DNA of 64,000 nt, from the NCBI RefSeq assembly GCF_010993965.1, contig NZ_WIXM01000001.1, positions 310,001-374,000 on the forward strand. Direction: 5' to 3'. Below are positions 26,301 through 35,751 of this stretch, piece by piece. The stretch comes from Gracilibacillus sp. YIM 98692. Lineage in GTDB: Bacteria; Bacillota; Bacilli; Bacillales; Amphibacillaceae. The notes under the pieces were generated by a model, which was given only the letters and a program-made list of their open reading frames with translations, did no database searches and was not told the origin of the DNA. The position numbers and the translations under genes are program-made. Numbering within the stretch: the stretch's first letter is position 1; the number at the start of each line of letters is the position of its first letter.

Positions 26301-26723
26301 TTCTGGTCTATCCAGCGGAATAGAGTGATATTGATCTCCCCATACAGCCACTTCTTTTGATTCATCTACCTCTTCACCGTTTAAGACAGCGTTCACACTA
26401 TAAACCGAATCCATTGTTCCTTCTTCATCTAAATAATTTGTGCTTGATGTTATCGGTGCATCATTTATTTTTGTACCATCACGGTAAAGGTTAAATCCAG
26501 TGTCTTTCGATTCTGTTCCTAATAAACGCCAGCTTACAAAGATACCGTCATCTGTGTTAACAGCAACAACTCCACGCTCCAAATATTCCATTTGATAAGG
26601 GGTTGTTGATGCTTCTTCTGCAGCAGTAACTGTTGGCATTGAGCTAGCAAATGATGTAGCCATGATGGCTGCGCTAACAACAACAGCACTTTTCTGCAAT
26701 CGTTTCTTGAAACGTTTTAACAT
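23394..26723 (-). CDS. Secreted rhamnogalacturonan lyase (PL11) with accessory domains
   Basis: 1,109 residues. A signal peptide (residues 1-35) is followed by an N-terminal Fn3-like domain (40-125) and the PL11 beta-propeller (about 130-640) with many Asp-rich calcium loops (DLDGDGEYEI, DVDDDGKDEI, DLDSDGKAEV). About 470 further residues hold a cohesin-like domain (770-890), a Big_2-like domain (900-985) and a discoidin-like C-terminal domain probably binding carbohydrate. It cleaves the rhamnose-galacturonate backbone of rhamnogalacturonan I by elimination. B. subtilis YesW is about 620 residues, so this one is much enlarged. AGGAGG precedes the ATG. It is strongly acidic, which fits a salty habitat. 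Confidence 0.9.
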   Translation of the reverse strand: MLKRFKKRLQKSAVVVSAAIMATSFASSMPTVTAAEEASTTPYQMEYLERGVVAVNTDDGIFVSWRLLGTESKDTGFNLYRDGTKINDAPITSSTNYLDEEGTMDSVYSVNAVLNGEEVDESKEVAVWGDQYHSIPLDRPEGGTTPDGVSYTYHANDASVGDLDGDGEYEIILKWDPSNSKDNSHSGYTGEVFMDAYELDGTKLWRIGLGKNIRAGAHYTQFMVYDLDSDGKAEVALKTADGTTDATGKVIGDPEADYRNESGRILEGPEYLTVFNGETGEELVTTDFSPARGNMADWGDSYGNRGDRFLAGIAYLDGQKPSLVMTRGYYEKTMLTAYNFRDGELTKQWTFDSDDEGNQAYTGQGNHSLAIADVDDDGKDEIVFGAMVVDHDGKGLYTTGWGHGDANHVSDLNPNRDGMEIFQVHESSNSPVGYGIRDAETGELLFGIETGSDVGRGMAADIDPRYDGAEFWASDSWDGSSGRSPLHSVEGEVISEISPQSMNFAIWWDGDLSRELLDHDWTNYEIGIGTPRIDKWDYENEELNNLLTIEGTSSNNGTKGNPSLQADIIGDWREEVMVRDIDSTELRLYTTTDITEHRFHTLMHDPVYRLSVAWQNVAYNQPPHTSYFLGNDMEEAPKPNADYIVPSTVDVNPDTLDGKLKGDLTINVQVPANAAVLTEASTEFKINGQTVSGNVSTVNKGYQVKMDRREFVRALDRQTGDVEVSVSITSETGEIFVGTDTVNVQTLEPALSVQEADDVKVGDSFSLTYTASGEGDNVRSMEMNLTYDSELLEFVSVDSLVEKLKISHDSKQAGEVHLTVKGTPNRFFNNPDLLKVNMKAKDTEAFTTDVALTDIAYTTTGKEVIPVDDVIQSIDLYDDVSEIIVSGEDGDESIDTNRGSLQLLAQVSPANANQSVEWSVTDVDGSDTELASITSDGLLSANDEGLNGEVKVIAEAMDESGVVGEIVVDISNQLQLITGTPFGAGPPWAPGAEFDKALDGDITTFYDYSEANGGYTGIDVGEDNQEVLSEVRFYPREGFTGRMTGGKIQGSNVSETEGFVDLYTISSEPESGWNVAEITTEESYRYLRYISPDGGYGNIAELEFYHGEQ

Positions 26724-27245
26724 AGATAAATCCTCCTAAATAGATTAATAATCAAGTGCTAGTTTCATTAGATGAGAAAAAATGTATAAAGACTGTGTGA
26801 AGGTAAGGTAGGGTAGGGTAATTTATATGACAGGAATTCTTTTGTTGTACTCATTTTTTTAATAGAAAAAAGCATTTCACCTCCATTACAAATAATAAAA
26901 TCCCTTTCGTATCCCACATTATAACAAGGAATGAAAAACAAGGAACCCAAAAATCAGTGGTAAACATTTAAAAATCAGTGTTTTTAAGTCCTTCTGATAC
27001 TTTCTTACCAGGACCATTTCGATCTTTTTTAAAACCACATAGCACTGTGGTTATTAATAGAATGTCTATTATGAGATTTCAAATTAAAGAAATTTAACTA
27101 CGCATATCCATCTTGAATGTTCTTGGGCCATCCTATTAAAAAATTTTAAAATTCCTATCATAATAATTAAAAATTTGAGTATTTTAATAATAACAAACCT
27201 ACTAACAATGGCTGTAAAGAAGTTCTATTAAAAGGAGAGATAGAC
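26724..27245. other. Gene-free gap upstream of the lyase
   Basis: About 520 A+T-rich bases. It must hold the lyase promoter and that of the small plus-strand gene. A 60-codon minus-strand frame (26768-26950) has no usable ribosome site or recognisable family and is not called. Confidence 0.4.
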
Positions 27246-27506
27246 ATGGCAAAAAAATTAATAATGATATTGATAATGTTATTTAAGGAAATAAAAAATT
27301 TATTCTTCCCAACGATGGTTATGGCATGTGAGATTATGAATGGAGATGACATGATAAAAGCACATTCCGAGCTAAAGAAAGCCGGTATTTCAAGATATAA
27401 AGTGGAAATGGCGTTTTCCAAGACTCCTATTAAAGGCCTTACCCCACCTGTGATGCAAGTTTTAGTTCCTTCCAAACACCTTGATACGGTAAAAAGTATA
27501 TTTTAG
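27246..27506 (+). CDS. Small hypothetical protein (86 residues)
   Basis: A good ribosome site (AAAGGAGA, 7 bases before ATG) supports this frame. Residues 1-30 are hydrophobic enough for one membrane segment. The rest reads like a small alpha/beta domain ending VLVPSKHLDTVKSIF. I recognise no family. It is the only plus-strand gene between the lyase and the DUF5107-TPR gene and is followed by a hairpin with a short T run, so it is likely monocistronic. Its presence inside a pectin locus is unexplained. Confidence 0.6.
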   Translation: MAKKLIMILIMLFKEIKNLFFPTMVMACEIMNGDDMIKAHSELKKAGISRYKVEMAFSKTPIKGLTPPVMQVLVPSKHLDTVKSIF

Positions 27507-27833
27507 AAACTTGCTCGCAAACACCTATGTCTCATTAACAACAATTACTTTTAGAAAAAAACTTCGTTATAAGATATTTAAACCTTTGTTAAATGTGGTG
27601 TTACAATTTAAGTATTGCTTGTTTGAAAAATTTTTCTCGTTTCATTCATCTTAGTAGAAGTAATATATATCAAAGAAATTGAAACATCTTTATGTCATAT
27701 AAGTTATATAATTCATTAGCATAATTAAAATTCCATTAACAGCATTAATCTCGGACAATATAACAAGCAGATAACACCACGTTCATTTTGAGAACATGGT
27801 GTTTTGTCAGTATCATTTTAGAACTTCAGATTG
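27507..27833. other. Gap between converging genes
   Basis: About 330 bases with nothing recognisable except the terminator hairpin at 27773-27806. Confidence 0.5.
27773..27806. terminator. Terminator hairpin between converging genes
   Basis: AACACCA.GTTC pairs with GAAC.TGGTGTT around the loop ATTTTGA. TTTTG follows on the plus strand. It can end the small plus-strand gene and perhaps the DUF5107-TPR transcript. Confidence 0.65.
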
Positions 27834-30800
27834 TCAACCTAAAACTAGCTTTTCCCGCTTCAAGAATTCCTTATGGACCCTTGCCTGTTGGTGAGCTGGT
27901 TCCATATCTAGTACAAGGTTGAAATCTTTTCTTGATTGGTCTTCCTTTCCTAATCCTAGGTAACCAAGCCCCATCATAAAGTGACAATGAACCTTGTTTT
28001 TTCGCTCCATATCTTCATCAAACACTAAGAAATCTGGTAAAGAAACGGCAAAGTAGTCAATCGTCAGCTCCTCAAATAAATGGGACTCGCCATAATCAAT
28101 TAACTTATTAAAACGACTTCGCGCCTCTTTTTCTCTACCCAACTTTTTTAATGCCATTCCTTGATAGAAAATCATCTCAGGCGGTTGGTCATTATAATAC
28201 ATGGCACTCGCAGGTTCACTTAATCCAGTTGATGCACGTAACCAGTAATTATTTGCCGCTTTATCATCCCCTAATTTATGATAAGCCACTCCTAAGAAAT
28301 AATGAATATTATTCTCTTGTGCTCCGTATAATTTTCCTTCACCTAAATTTTCAGGATATTCTTTCGCTTCTTTTAGATGGTAAATGGCATCATCAAATTG
28401 ACCAGTCTCGATTAGACCTAAAGCAATTCCAACTTTGCTTTGTACGTATTGAGAGGTAATTTTCCCTTCTCCACCTTCCCAAGGATGGAAATTTCGCTTG
28501 TTAATTAGCTGAAGGGCCTCCTTATGACGCTTGAACGTATTTAACAGCGTCACATACTCAACGTATAGATCATCTCGTTGTTCAACCAGATCAAAATGAC
28601 TATCCAATTTATTAAATCTATCTTCCGGAGAAACTCCTACCTTCTTGTATAGCTGATCCAGCTCATAAAATACTCGTGCATCCTTCTTATTTAATTCAAA
28701 AGCGATTTCCAATGATTTTCCAGCTCTTCTCGAGTCAGCCATTTTGTTAAAGTAAGAAAAAGCTAAATTTCTGTGAGCTGTTGGAAAGGATTCATCAATA
28801 GCAATTGATTCTTCCCAATGCTTCGTTGCATCACTATACCGCTTCTTATCATATAGTAGATTTCCTACATAATAATGGGCACGCGCATCAGTCGGATTCC
28901 TTTTAAGCGAATCATCAAGAACGATATAATCCAAAAGCTGATTTGGAAAACAGTAATCAGATGGCATGACACTAGCTTTACCCAACATAAATTCAGCTTT
29001 GTCATTTCGATCTAATTGCTGGTATAAATAGGCTAAATAATAATACGCCATCGGATATGACTTTTTGTTTTTACTTGTATATCTTTTCAACACCTTAATT
29101 GCTTCCTCAAATTGTCCTGAAGCTAGGTAATCTTGGCATAAAGAAATATAATTATGAGGGCAATCACGCATAATCCGCTCTAATTCTTCCATTACTTCTT
29201 TGGCCTCAGTCTCAAGCCCTTTCTCTAGGTACGTGAGATACAATTCATTTCTTGCTCCAAAATCAAGGACATCCAATTCAATGGACTCAAGCGCAACCTT
29301 TACAGCCTTGTCAAGCAGACCTAATTTTCTTAAAACCGCAGCTTTAAGGTTCCATGCCAAGATATTTTTCCGATTACTATCTAATGAAGCATCTACTAGC
29401 TCGAGCGCTTCCTTATACTCTTTTTTATAGCAAGAAATTTGTGCTAAAGCGAAATACGCTTTGTCCTGCCAATTCCCAGCCCAAATTGCCTTATAGAAAT
29501 AAGCAAATGCCTCTTCTAGTCTTCCTTGCAATTTTAGACAGACACCTAAATGATAATATGGCTCTGTATCATAAGGATTAGGATTGTGTCTCGTGATTGT
29601 TTCAATCGCTTTTCTAAAATAACCTTCACTTTCTTTGAAAAGCCCGCGACGTAACAATAACAACCCGTAAGCATTATTGATCCGCGAATCTTCTGGGTCA
29701 CGTTTTAACCCTTCTAAATAATAGCCGTCCGGTTCAAAGGTAGCATGACGATATTGTTCAAGATGCTGTCCTGCCAGAAATAGTGCTTCATTATTCTTCA
29801 ATTCCTCTGGTTCATCAATAGCCTTTGCTGCTTCAGGAATTTTTTCAATAGATTCCGGTTCTGGTTGGTAAGAAATCAGTTCCTCCCCATTTTTAGAAAG
29901 CACTGACACACTATACTTATAATCTTCCATCTCCGCATCGACATTTACTATAGTGGTAAAAGGCTTCTCTGGTGAAAGACTAACAGTAAACTCCTGATCA
30001 ACAGTTCCTTCTCGTCTTAGCACAACCTTAGCCTGTTCAAAAACTGCCGTTGTATAAACGGTAATTTCAGCTTTGCTATCTTTAAACTCTAAGTTGACCG
30101 CTGCATCAATAGAAGCATTTTTAATTTCTCCAACTTTTTTATAAGGCATGAAATATTGTCTAAATCTTTTCTCTTCATATGGTTGGAGCCACGTAAAATC
30201 AGGCTGATTATCCGTATATACACCAGTCATTAATTCCACATATGGTCCATCTTCATCTGTTAGGTTTCGATCCCATGCCTTGCCAAAGTCACCACTTCCC
30301 CAAGTCCACTGTTTTTTTCCTGGAGATATATGACGATTGGCAACGTGTAAAATCCCAGCTCCTACGGAATAATCATACCCGCCAACAAAATTGTAATCTG
30401 ATTTATATACCATATACGAAGTAGGTACTGGAATATTTTTATAACGAGAAATGTCTACTCCAGATGAATAATCCATCTTATAGTACGTACCTGTTGCAAT
30501 CGGAAACTTAGAAACATCTCTCTTCCCATGGTCAAAAACCGCATTGACATCCGGTGGAAAGATGGATTGTGTATGATTATTTACCGGAATCGCGGGATTA
30601 GCCCACCATAAAAAGGTTTGTGGATGAGGTGTCCGATTATACAGTTGACCGGTAATCTCTAAATAAGCCTTACCACTATATAAAGTAAATCCAGCCATCC
30701 CTTTTGTTCCATACATCCGGTCAATTTCACTCATCCATACCGTCTTACTACCATCATCGTTTTCTTCTATTGTATATTCTACAGGTCCAAACGTATTCGG

Positions 30801-31178
30801 CCGATGATGCTGTGGCCAATTGAACTCGATACCACCTGAGATCCATGGACCTGCCAATCCCACAAGTGCAGGTTTAATGACTTTATTGTAATAAACAAAG
30901 TCATATTTATTTGTTTTATCTAATGCACGATAAACTCTTCCACCAATCTCAGGCATTAATTCAATATATAAATACTCATTTTCTAATATAATCATTCGAT
31001 AAGTTTTATCAGTCTTTTCATCCGCTATGCTTTCTATAATAGGGTGAGGATATACTCTCCCCGAGCTTCCCTGATAGACTCTTTTTTCAAGAAACATCGG
31101 GTTTTTCTCTGCTTCTCCCACTTCATAGGTAGGAAGTTTAACATCCCTTTCAAAAACACGCACTAGGTCTTTTGTCAA
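27834..31178 (-). CDS. DUF5107 domain protein with tetratricopeptide repeats
   Basis: About 1,114 residues. Residues 25-350 match the DUF5107 type of beta-sandwich found in polysaccharide-utilisation loci (GGRVYRALDK, GGIEFNWPQHH, FLWWANPA). A linker leads to a long TPR array (about 480-1100; for example AYGLLLLRRGLFKESEGYFRKA). No signal peptide, so it is cytoplasmic. Its activity is not known to me; the conserved His/Trp/Asn segment and the neighbours (GH2, YesL, transporter) make an intracellular carbohydrate-active role on rhamnogalacturonan fragments likely. TTG at 31178 is preferred, with GAGGGG 8 bases upstream; a GTG at 31187 is in frame. Confidence 0.82.
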   Translation of the reverse strand: MTKDLVRVFERDVKLPTYEVGEAEKNPMFLEKRVYQGSSGRVYPHPIIESIADEKTDKTYRMIILENEYLYIELMPEIGGRVYRALDKTNKYDFVYYNKVIKPALVGLAGPWISGGIEFNWPQHHRPNTFGPVEYTIEENDDGSKTVWMSEIDRMYGTKGMAGFTLYSGKAYLEITGQLYNRTPHPQTFLWWANPAIPVNNHTQSIFPPDVNAVFDHGKRDVSKFPIATGTYYKMDYSSGVDISRYKNIPVPTSYMVYKSDYNFVGGYDYSVGAGILHVANRHISPGKKQWTWGSGDFGKAWDRNLTDEDGPYVELMTGVYTDNQPDFTWLQPYEEKRFRQYFMPYKKVGEIKNASIDAAVNLEFKDSKAEITVYTTAVFEQAKVVLRREGTVDQEFTVSLSPEKPFTTIVNVDAEMEDYKYSVSVLSKNGEELISYQPEPESIEKIPEAAKAIDEPEELKNNEALFLAGQHLEQYRHATFEPDGYYLEGLKRDPEDSRINNAYGLLLLRRGLFKESEGYFRKAIETITRHNPNPYDTEPYYHLGVCLKLQGRLEEAFAYFYKAIWAGNWQDKAYFALAQISCYKKEYKEALELVDASLDSNRKNILAWNLKAAVLRKLGLLDKAVKVALESIELDVLDFGARNELYLTYLEKGLETEAKEVMEELERIMRDCPHNYISLCQDYLASGQFEEAIKVLKRYTSKNKKSYPMAYYYLAYLYQQLDRNDKAEFMLGKASVMPSDYCFPNQLLDYIVLDDSLKRNPTDARAHYYVGNLLYDKKRYSDATKHWEESIAIDESFPTAHRNLAFSYFNKMADSRRAGKSLEIAFELNKKDARVFYELDQLYKKVGVSPEDRFNKLDSHFDLVEQRDDLYVEYVTLLNTFKRHKEALQLINKRNFHPWEGGEGKITSQYVQSKVGIALGLIETGQFDDAIYHLKEAKEYPENLGEGKLYGAQENNIHYFLGVAYHKLGDDKAANNYWLRASTGLSEPASAMYYNDQPPEMIFYQGMALKKLGREKEARSRFNKLIDYGESHLFEELTIDYFAVSLPDFLVFDEDMERKNKVHCHFMMGLGYLGLGKEDQSRKDFNLVLDMEPAHQQARVHKEFLKREKLVLG

Positions 31179-31236
31179 AATAAACACCCCTCATTCAAAC
31201 AAATCTATCTGTTACTTTGCGTATGGAGCAAACCAC

Positions 31237-31843
31237 TCATCTAGTCACTAATTGATCCACTTTTTCAAAAGATAAATAGGACATATATGTTGTAAAATAC
31301 GCTAAGATGCTTCCACCAAAGAACAAAGCCAGGATAGGAATTGTCATCAACATGTAGTATATAAAAACAACTCCGACAATAGAGATAAGTGTGTTTCTTG
31401 GGTTTAATATCATGATGAAAAAAGCACGTTTTATTACATGGAACACGGTAAGATCATAGTGAACAAAGACTGGAAATAGGTAACATGACAATAAAATAGC
31501 TACTAGATTCAAAGTGAAAATTGGGTAATAAAAATAGTTGCTCAAATCATGGTTTATCCATTCAATTGCGACATATTCGATGTAAAAAAGATAAGCCAAA
31601 ATACCCAAGCTTGTTCCCTTTGATAAATTCCCTACGGTAAGTACTCCAGAATAACCGGAAAACTTTTATACTTTCGTCTCCCATAACTCTTTTACGGAAA
31701 ACAGCATACATCGCAGTGGTTGCTGGAAAAAATCCAAAAACAATCAATCCAGCTAGTGTAAAGAGTATCCATAAAGCATTGATGTAAGCTAAAAATATGA
31801 AGCTATCCATCATACTATTTAATCTATCAAAAGATCTGTTCAC
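31237..31843 (-). pseudogene. yesL: yesL-like (DUF624) membrane protein, frameshifted
   Basis: Two overlapping frames together make one DUF624/YesL protein of about 200 residues with several membrane helices. The first (31843-31562) runs from the GTG start through FLAYINALWILFTLAG to KGNK, then meets a stop. The second resumes with SLGILAYLFYIEYV and runs to 31237. Removing one base from AAAGGGAA near 31610 would restore a continuous KGTSLGILAY. YesL accompanies yes-type rhamnogalacturonan transporters. It is either a real loss of function or a sequencing error. Confidence 0.85.
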
Positions 31844-31907
31844 TATGATTACCTCCTATCCATCTACCTCTACTGTCCTAAAAATCCGTTATTTATTAAT
31901 ATCGCAT

Positions 31908-31934
31908 TTTAAAGAAAACTCGGCGATTGCCGAG
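31908..31934 (-). terminator. Terminator after the GH2 gene
   Basis: On the minus strand CTCGGC, AATC, GCCGAG is followed by TTTTCTTT. It separates the transporter-GH2 operon from yesL and the TPR gene, at least in part. Confidence 0.8.
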
Positions 31935-32029
31935 CCTTTAGGCGACAGCAGAGCCGTAGTTGCACTTATACTTCGCACTTAAAAATTTTTACTACGTCGA
32001 GTAACTTCGTGCTAAAATTTTATGCTTTC

Positions 32030-34861
32030 CTAACGTGTAAACAAAGACTTTACTTTAAATGTTCCAAGCAAATCCCCTAATGTAATCGAAGCTTCCGGTT
32101 GGAATTGGTTGCTGTTCAAATAATGAATGAACTCCAAAAATAAATGATTTACTTCAGGAAGCTTCAGCGAGGCTTTGTCCGAGAAGTTCAGCGTAGTGAC
32201 AAATAACTTCCCTCTTCCTACTCTAGCTTCAAAAGCATATGCAAGACGTTTTGCACGATTAAAGTTGTCAACTACTTCAATAATTGGCTCCACTTCTGGA
32301 ATATGGTCTAGATTAATGGCTGGCGTTCGGTCTACTAAATGGTACCAATGCCAGTCAGAGAAACCATCGGTCGGATAATTGTGTAAGGCAGGATGTTCAT
32401 GAATTCTCATCCCCATTGTCGTACCCTTTTGCTCTGGGAACCACATATAATTCCAAAACGTTGGCAAGTATCTAGTAAACACTTCATCGTATTGATTGTT
32501 CTCTTTGGCCATCATCCATACCGAACCACCATCTACGATATGTTGGATAATATCCCGTGACAGTTGATCAGTAATAACTAAATCCACTTGATTGTCCGGG
32601 TGGAAGCTGTGTTGTTTCATTCCTATCGTATCTTCAAATCTTGCCCCATAAAGAACAGCTCTCAGTTCACGCATATTGGTCCAAATTCTACTTTTATTTT
32701 CAGGCAATGCATTATGAGGAAAAGCCCAAAAATCCCATTCATTTGTGATAACCTTTCCATCTGCCTCCAGTTCAGCTCGCAGTACCAACTTGCGGGCAGC
32801 ACCTTTTGGAATTGGTACAGCTATTTTCTTAAGGGCTGTTAATCCTTCACCTGAAATGTGATCGACATCCACTTGTTCTTCTTGAATAACGGCGTCATGA
32901 TCACTTAACGTCCATTTAAGTGTTCCTTTTTTCAGTGCTTCTCCAAAGTGAGAAGCTTCTAAATCTGCGGATAGCATTTCACCATTGTAGACAGTTCGGC
33001 TTCTAGAACGCATTAAAAGGACAGTTTGCTCATTAAATTGACAAAAAGCGTTAGGCTCCACAATGTTTTTGGAATCCCAGAACACATCTAATATTCCTAC
33101 AGTTGCATGACCTTGACCCGGGAAATCTCGAATGTCCAAAAGTTGGATTCCAGAAAGTGCTGGGGTTCTTCTAGCCTTTTCCATCGTTTCTTTTAAAGAG
33201 CGAACAAGATGGATACCAGTTGCTTCTTGAAATTCACCAAGGCGCTGATCTAAACCCTTTTTAGCGAGCGTATCGTTAGTAGTTTCCAACCAATTTGGCT
33301 GTAGCACACCTTCATATTTGGAAGCTTCCTCCGGACGAACATACATCGTAAACTGACCGTGTTCATGAGCAATTAACGGCTTATCATCCAATCTAGTAAC
33401 CTCTCGATAGTCGAAGGTAGTATCAGGGCCAGCCGCATGATCTATATTATATGGTGGATGCCAATTTAGTGTTGGGATATAAAAATCACCTTCACGGTCA
33501 TTAGCTGGTAGTTCCCCAAAACCAGTGTTATCCGTATATAGGCGTGTAAAATCTAGCTCTCTCGCATAACGTACCAATTCATTTAGTTGATTATGCCCTT
33601 CTTCACTTGTTAATTCATTACCCAAGGACAACATGACAAACGATGGATGCGTATGAAGGATATTTAATAGATTCTCCAATTCCCTCTTAAAAAATTGTTG
33701 TACTTCCTCTGGTGCATCTTTTTCTCTCGCTCGATAAAACTGACTCCAGTGGGGTAGTTCTGTTTGTACGAGCATTCCCGTCTCATCCGCAGCTTCCCAA
33801 AACGGCTCAGGCGGATTCCAGCCGTGCAAACGAACATGATTGAAACCATAACTTTTCACGGTTTTAAATTGCTTCAAATAATGTTCTTTATCCCAAATAG
33901 GATATCCGGTTTGCGGGAATATACAGCAGTCAACATACCCTGTTAAAAAGATTGGTTGTTCGTTTAATAGAAACTGATTTTTAGATGTTTCAAAAGAGCG
34001 GAATCCGAATGAATATTCTTTTTGGTCATATTCTGTCTCTTCGTGTTTCAATTTCAGTTCAAGCTTATATAAATAAGGATTAGTTGGTGACCAAAGTTCT
34101 GGGTTTTCTTTAAAATCTAAACTTAATAATTCTTCAAGGAATGCTACACTATTATCTTGATTAAGTTTTTTTGCTGCTTTCGCTACAACGTTCCCATTCT
34201 TATCTAACACGTTAGCATCTAAACTCCAGTCATTCTGATTCTGACAATTCTTTCTATTAATACTAACTTTAAGGTCTACACGCTTCTTATTGATATGTGA
34301 TTCAATGTTTACCTTTTCAATAGAATAGGGTAATTGTGCCTCTAACTCAATACCGCCAGTAATCCCACCCCAGTAAGTGGACGTATGGTACGAGTGTATA
34401 TGACTTTCTTGTAAGTCCATTCGCATACGGTTATCTACTTTAATAACAAATCGATGTTTTTTCCCAACTTGAACATACGGAGTAACGCTATATCGATGCG
34501 GACTAATGATACTATCCTGTTTACCCGCGTACTGGTCGTCTATCCAAACTTCTGTTAGCCAACGTACTCCTTTTAAGACAAGGAATAAGTCTCGCCCGGC
34601 ACAGGAATCAGGAATTTCTATTTCCTTTACGTACCAAGCCACACCTTCATATTCATGTTTCTTTTTCCAAGTTCCAATTGGGTGGTGACCTGAAGGATTG
34701 CCAAACCCTTGCTCCTCCCAAGATCCTGGTATTTGGATCGTTTGTTCTGGTAATAAGCCGTTAGCTCCCGACCAACTTTGATTATTTTCTGAATCAAGAT
34801 TAAAGTTCCATTCTCCATTTAGATTAATAGAAATTTTTTGTTGAACATTTGTTACCGACAC
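32030..34861 (-). CDS. Glycoside hydrolase family 2 protein
   Basis: About 943 residues with the GH2 order: sugar-binding jelly roll (1-180), Ig-like domain (190-290), TIM barrel (300-590), then C-terminal beta domains. The acid/base Glu is in SLGNELTS (about residue 416) and the nucleophile Glu in LIAHEHGQF (about 500). No signal peptide, so it acts on imported oligosaccharides. Beta-galactosidase activity on pectin side chains is a reasonable guess; beta-glucuronidase or another GH2 activity is possible. GTG at 34861 is chosen because AGGAGG lies 7 bases upstream; the ATG at 34879 would place that site inside the gene. It follows the YesQ-like permease by about 35 bases. Confidence 0.9.
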   Translation of the reverse strand: MSVTNVQQKISINLNGEWNFNLDSENNQSWSGANGLLPEQTIQIPGSWEEQGFGNPSGHHPIGTWKKKHEYEGVAWYVKEIEIPDSCAGRDLFLVLKGVRWLTEVWIDDQYAGKQDSIISPHRYSVTPYVQVGKKHRFVIKVDNRMRMDLQESHIHSYHTSTYWGGITGGIELEAQLPYSIEKVNIESHINKKRVDLKVSINRKNCQNQNDWSLDANVLDKNGNVVAKAAKKLNQDNSVAFLEELLSLDFKENPELWSPTNPYLYKLELKLKHEETEYDQKEYSFGFRSFETSKNQFLLNEQPIFLTGYVDCCIFPQTGYPIWDKEHYLKQFKTVKSYGFNHVRLHGWNPPEPFWEAADETGMLVQTELPHWSQFYRAREKDAPEEVQQFFKRELENLLNILHTHPSFVMLSLGNELTSEEGHNQLNELVRYARELDFTRLYTDNTGFGELPANDREGDFYIPTLNWHPPYNIDHAAGPDTTFDYREVTRLDDKPLIAHEHGQFTMYVRPEEASKYEGVLQPNWLETTNDTLAKKGLDQRLGEFQEATGIHLVRSLKETMEKARRTPALSGIQLLDIRDFPGQGHATVGILDVFWDSKNIVEPNAFCQFNEQTVLLMRSRSRTVYNGEMLSADLEASHFGEALKKGTLKWTLSDHDAVIQEEQVDVDHISGEGLTALKKIAVPIPKGAARKLVLRAELEADGKVITNEWDFWAFPHNALPENKSRIWTNMRELRAVLYGARFEDTIGMKQHSFHPDNQVDLVITDQLSRDIIQHIVDGGSVWMMAKENNQYDEVFTRYLPTFWNYMWFPEQKGTTMGMRIHEHPALHNYPTDGFSDWHWYHLVDRTPAINLDHIPEVEPIIEVVDNFNRAKRLAYAFEARVGRGKLFVTTLNFSDKASLKLPEVNHLFLEFIHYLNSNQFQPEASITLGDLLGTFKVKSLFTR

Positions 34862-34897
34862 ATTAACTCCTCCTATCATTTCATAATCTTATGAGCA

Positions 34898-35734
34898 CTA
34901 TGATTTGACTGAACCACTTGTTAAACCTTCAATAAAGTGATTACTTGCCAAGACAAAGGCAATAAATATTGGAAGTACACTAATAGAAGTTCCCAACATA
35001 ATGCCTGCTACATCGGTCCCGAACATAGTTGTAAGGTTGGCCAATGCTAAAGGAATTGTGAATTTCTCCGTACTATTCAGAACGATTAAAGGAAGTTGAA
35101 AATTCTGCCATGAGTTTAGAAATGCTAGAATAGCCAAGGCCCCTAAACCAGGACGAATGAGCGGAATAACCACCTGCAAATAAATTCTCATTTCTGATGC
35201 CCCATCCAAAATGGATGCCTCATATAACTCTTCCGGCACTGCCTGCTTAATATATTGGTGCATCCAAAACACACCAAAAGGATAAGCTGCTGTCGGGATA
35301 ATAAGTGGCCAATGCGTGTCTATCCATCCTAACCATTTCATTTCCATAAACCACGGAATGATTCCAGCGAGAGGAGGAACCATGATCGAGCCGACCACAA
35401 CATAGAAAAGCCATTTATTCCCTGGAGCGTTTACAAATCTCGCAAATCCAAAAGCAGCAAATGAGCTGACAAACAAAATTAATACGGTATTTAGAACTCC
35501 CACATAAACACTGTTCCATAAATTCATCCAAAATGGGATGGTGTCAAATAATCGTTGAAAATTAGAAACCAACTCTGTTCCAGGTAGTAAGGGTGGAGGA
35601 AAAGTATAAATATCTGCTTTAGAATTAGTTGCTAAAATAAACATCCATGCAAGCGGAAATACAAATAAAAGCATTACAACGATAACAAATAGATAAGAAA
35701 AGTACCTATTCGCTCCTTTTTTAATATTTTTCAT
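34898..35734 (-). CDS. Sugar ABC transporter permease (YesQ-like, MalG type)
   Basis: 278 residues with six membrane helices and the CUT1 EAA loop (EASILDGASEMRIYLQVVIPLI). GGAGG precedes the ATG. It partners the permease 17 bases upstream and the lipoprotein further upstream. Position beside GH2 and YesL matches the B. subtilis yesOPQ rhamnogalacturonan-oligosaccharide importer. No ATPase gene is present. Confidence 0.9.
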   Translation of the reverse strand: MKNIKKGANRYFSYLFVIVVMLLFVFPLAWMFILATNSKADIYTFPPPLLPGTELVSNFQRLFDTIPFWMNLWNSVYVGVLNTVLILFVSSFAAFGFARFVNAPGNKWLFYVVVGSIMVPPLAGIIPWFMEMKWLGWIDTHWPLIIPTAAYPFGVFWMHQYIKQAVPEELYEASILDGASEMRIYLQVVIPLIRPGLGALAILAFLNSWQNFQLPLIVLNSTEKFTIPLALANLTTMFGTDVAGIMLGTSISVLPIFIAFVLASNHFIEGLTSGSVKS

Positions 35735-35751
35735 ACGATAGAACCTCCAAG

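Noticed and set aside
26768-26950. 60-codon minus-strand frame upstream of the lyase
   Set aside because: No usable ribosome site, low-complexity composition, and it occupies the expected lyase promoter region.
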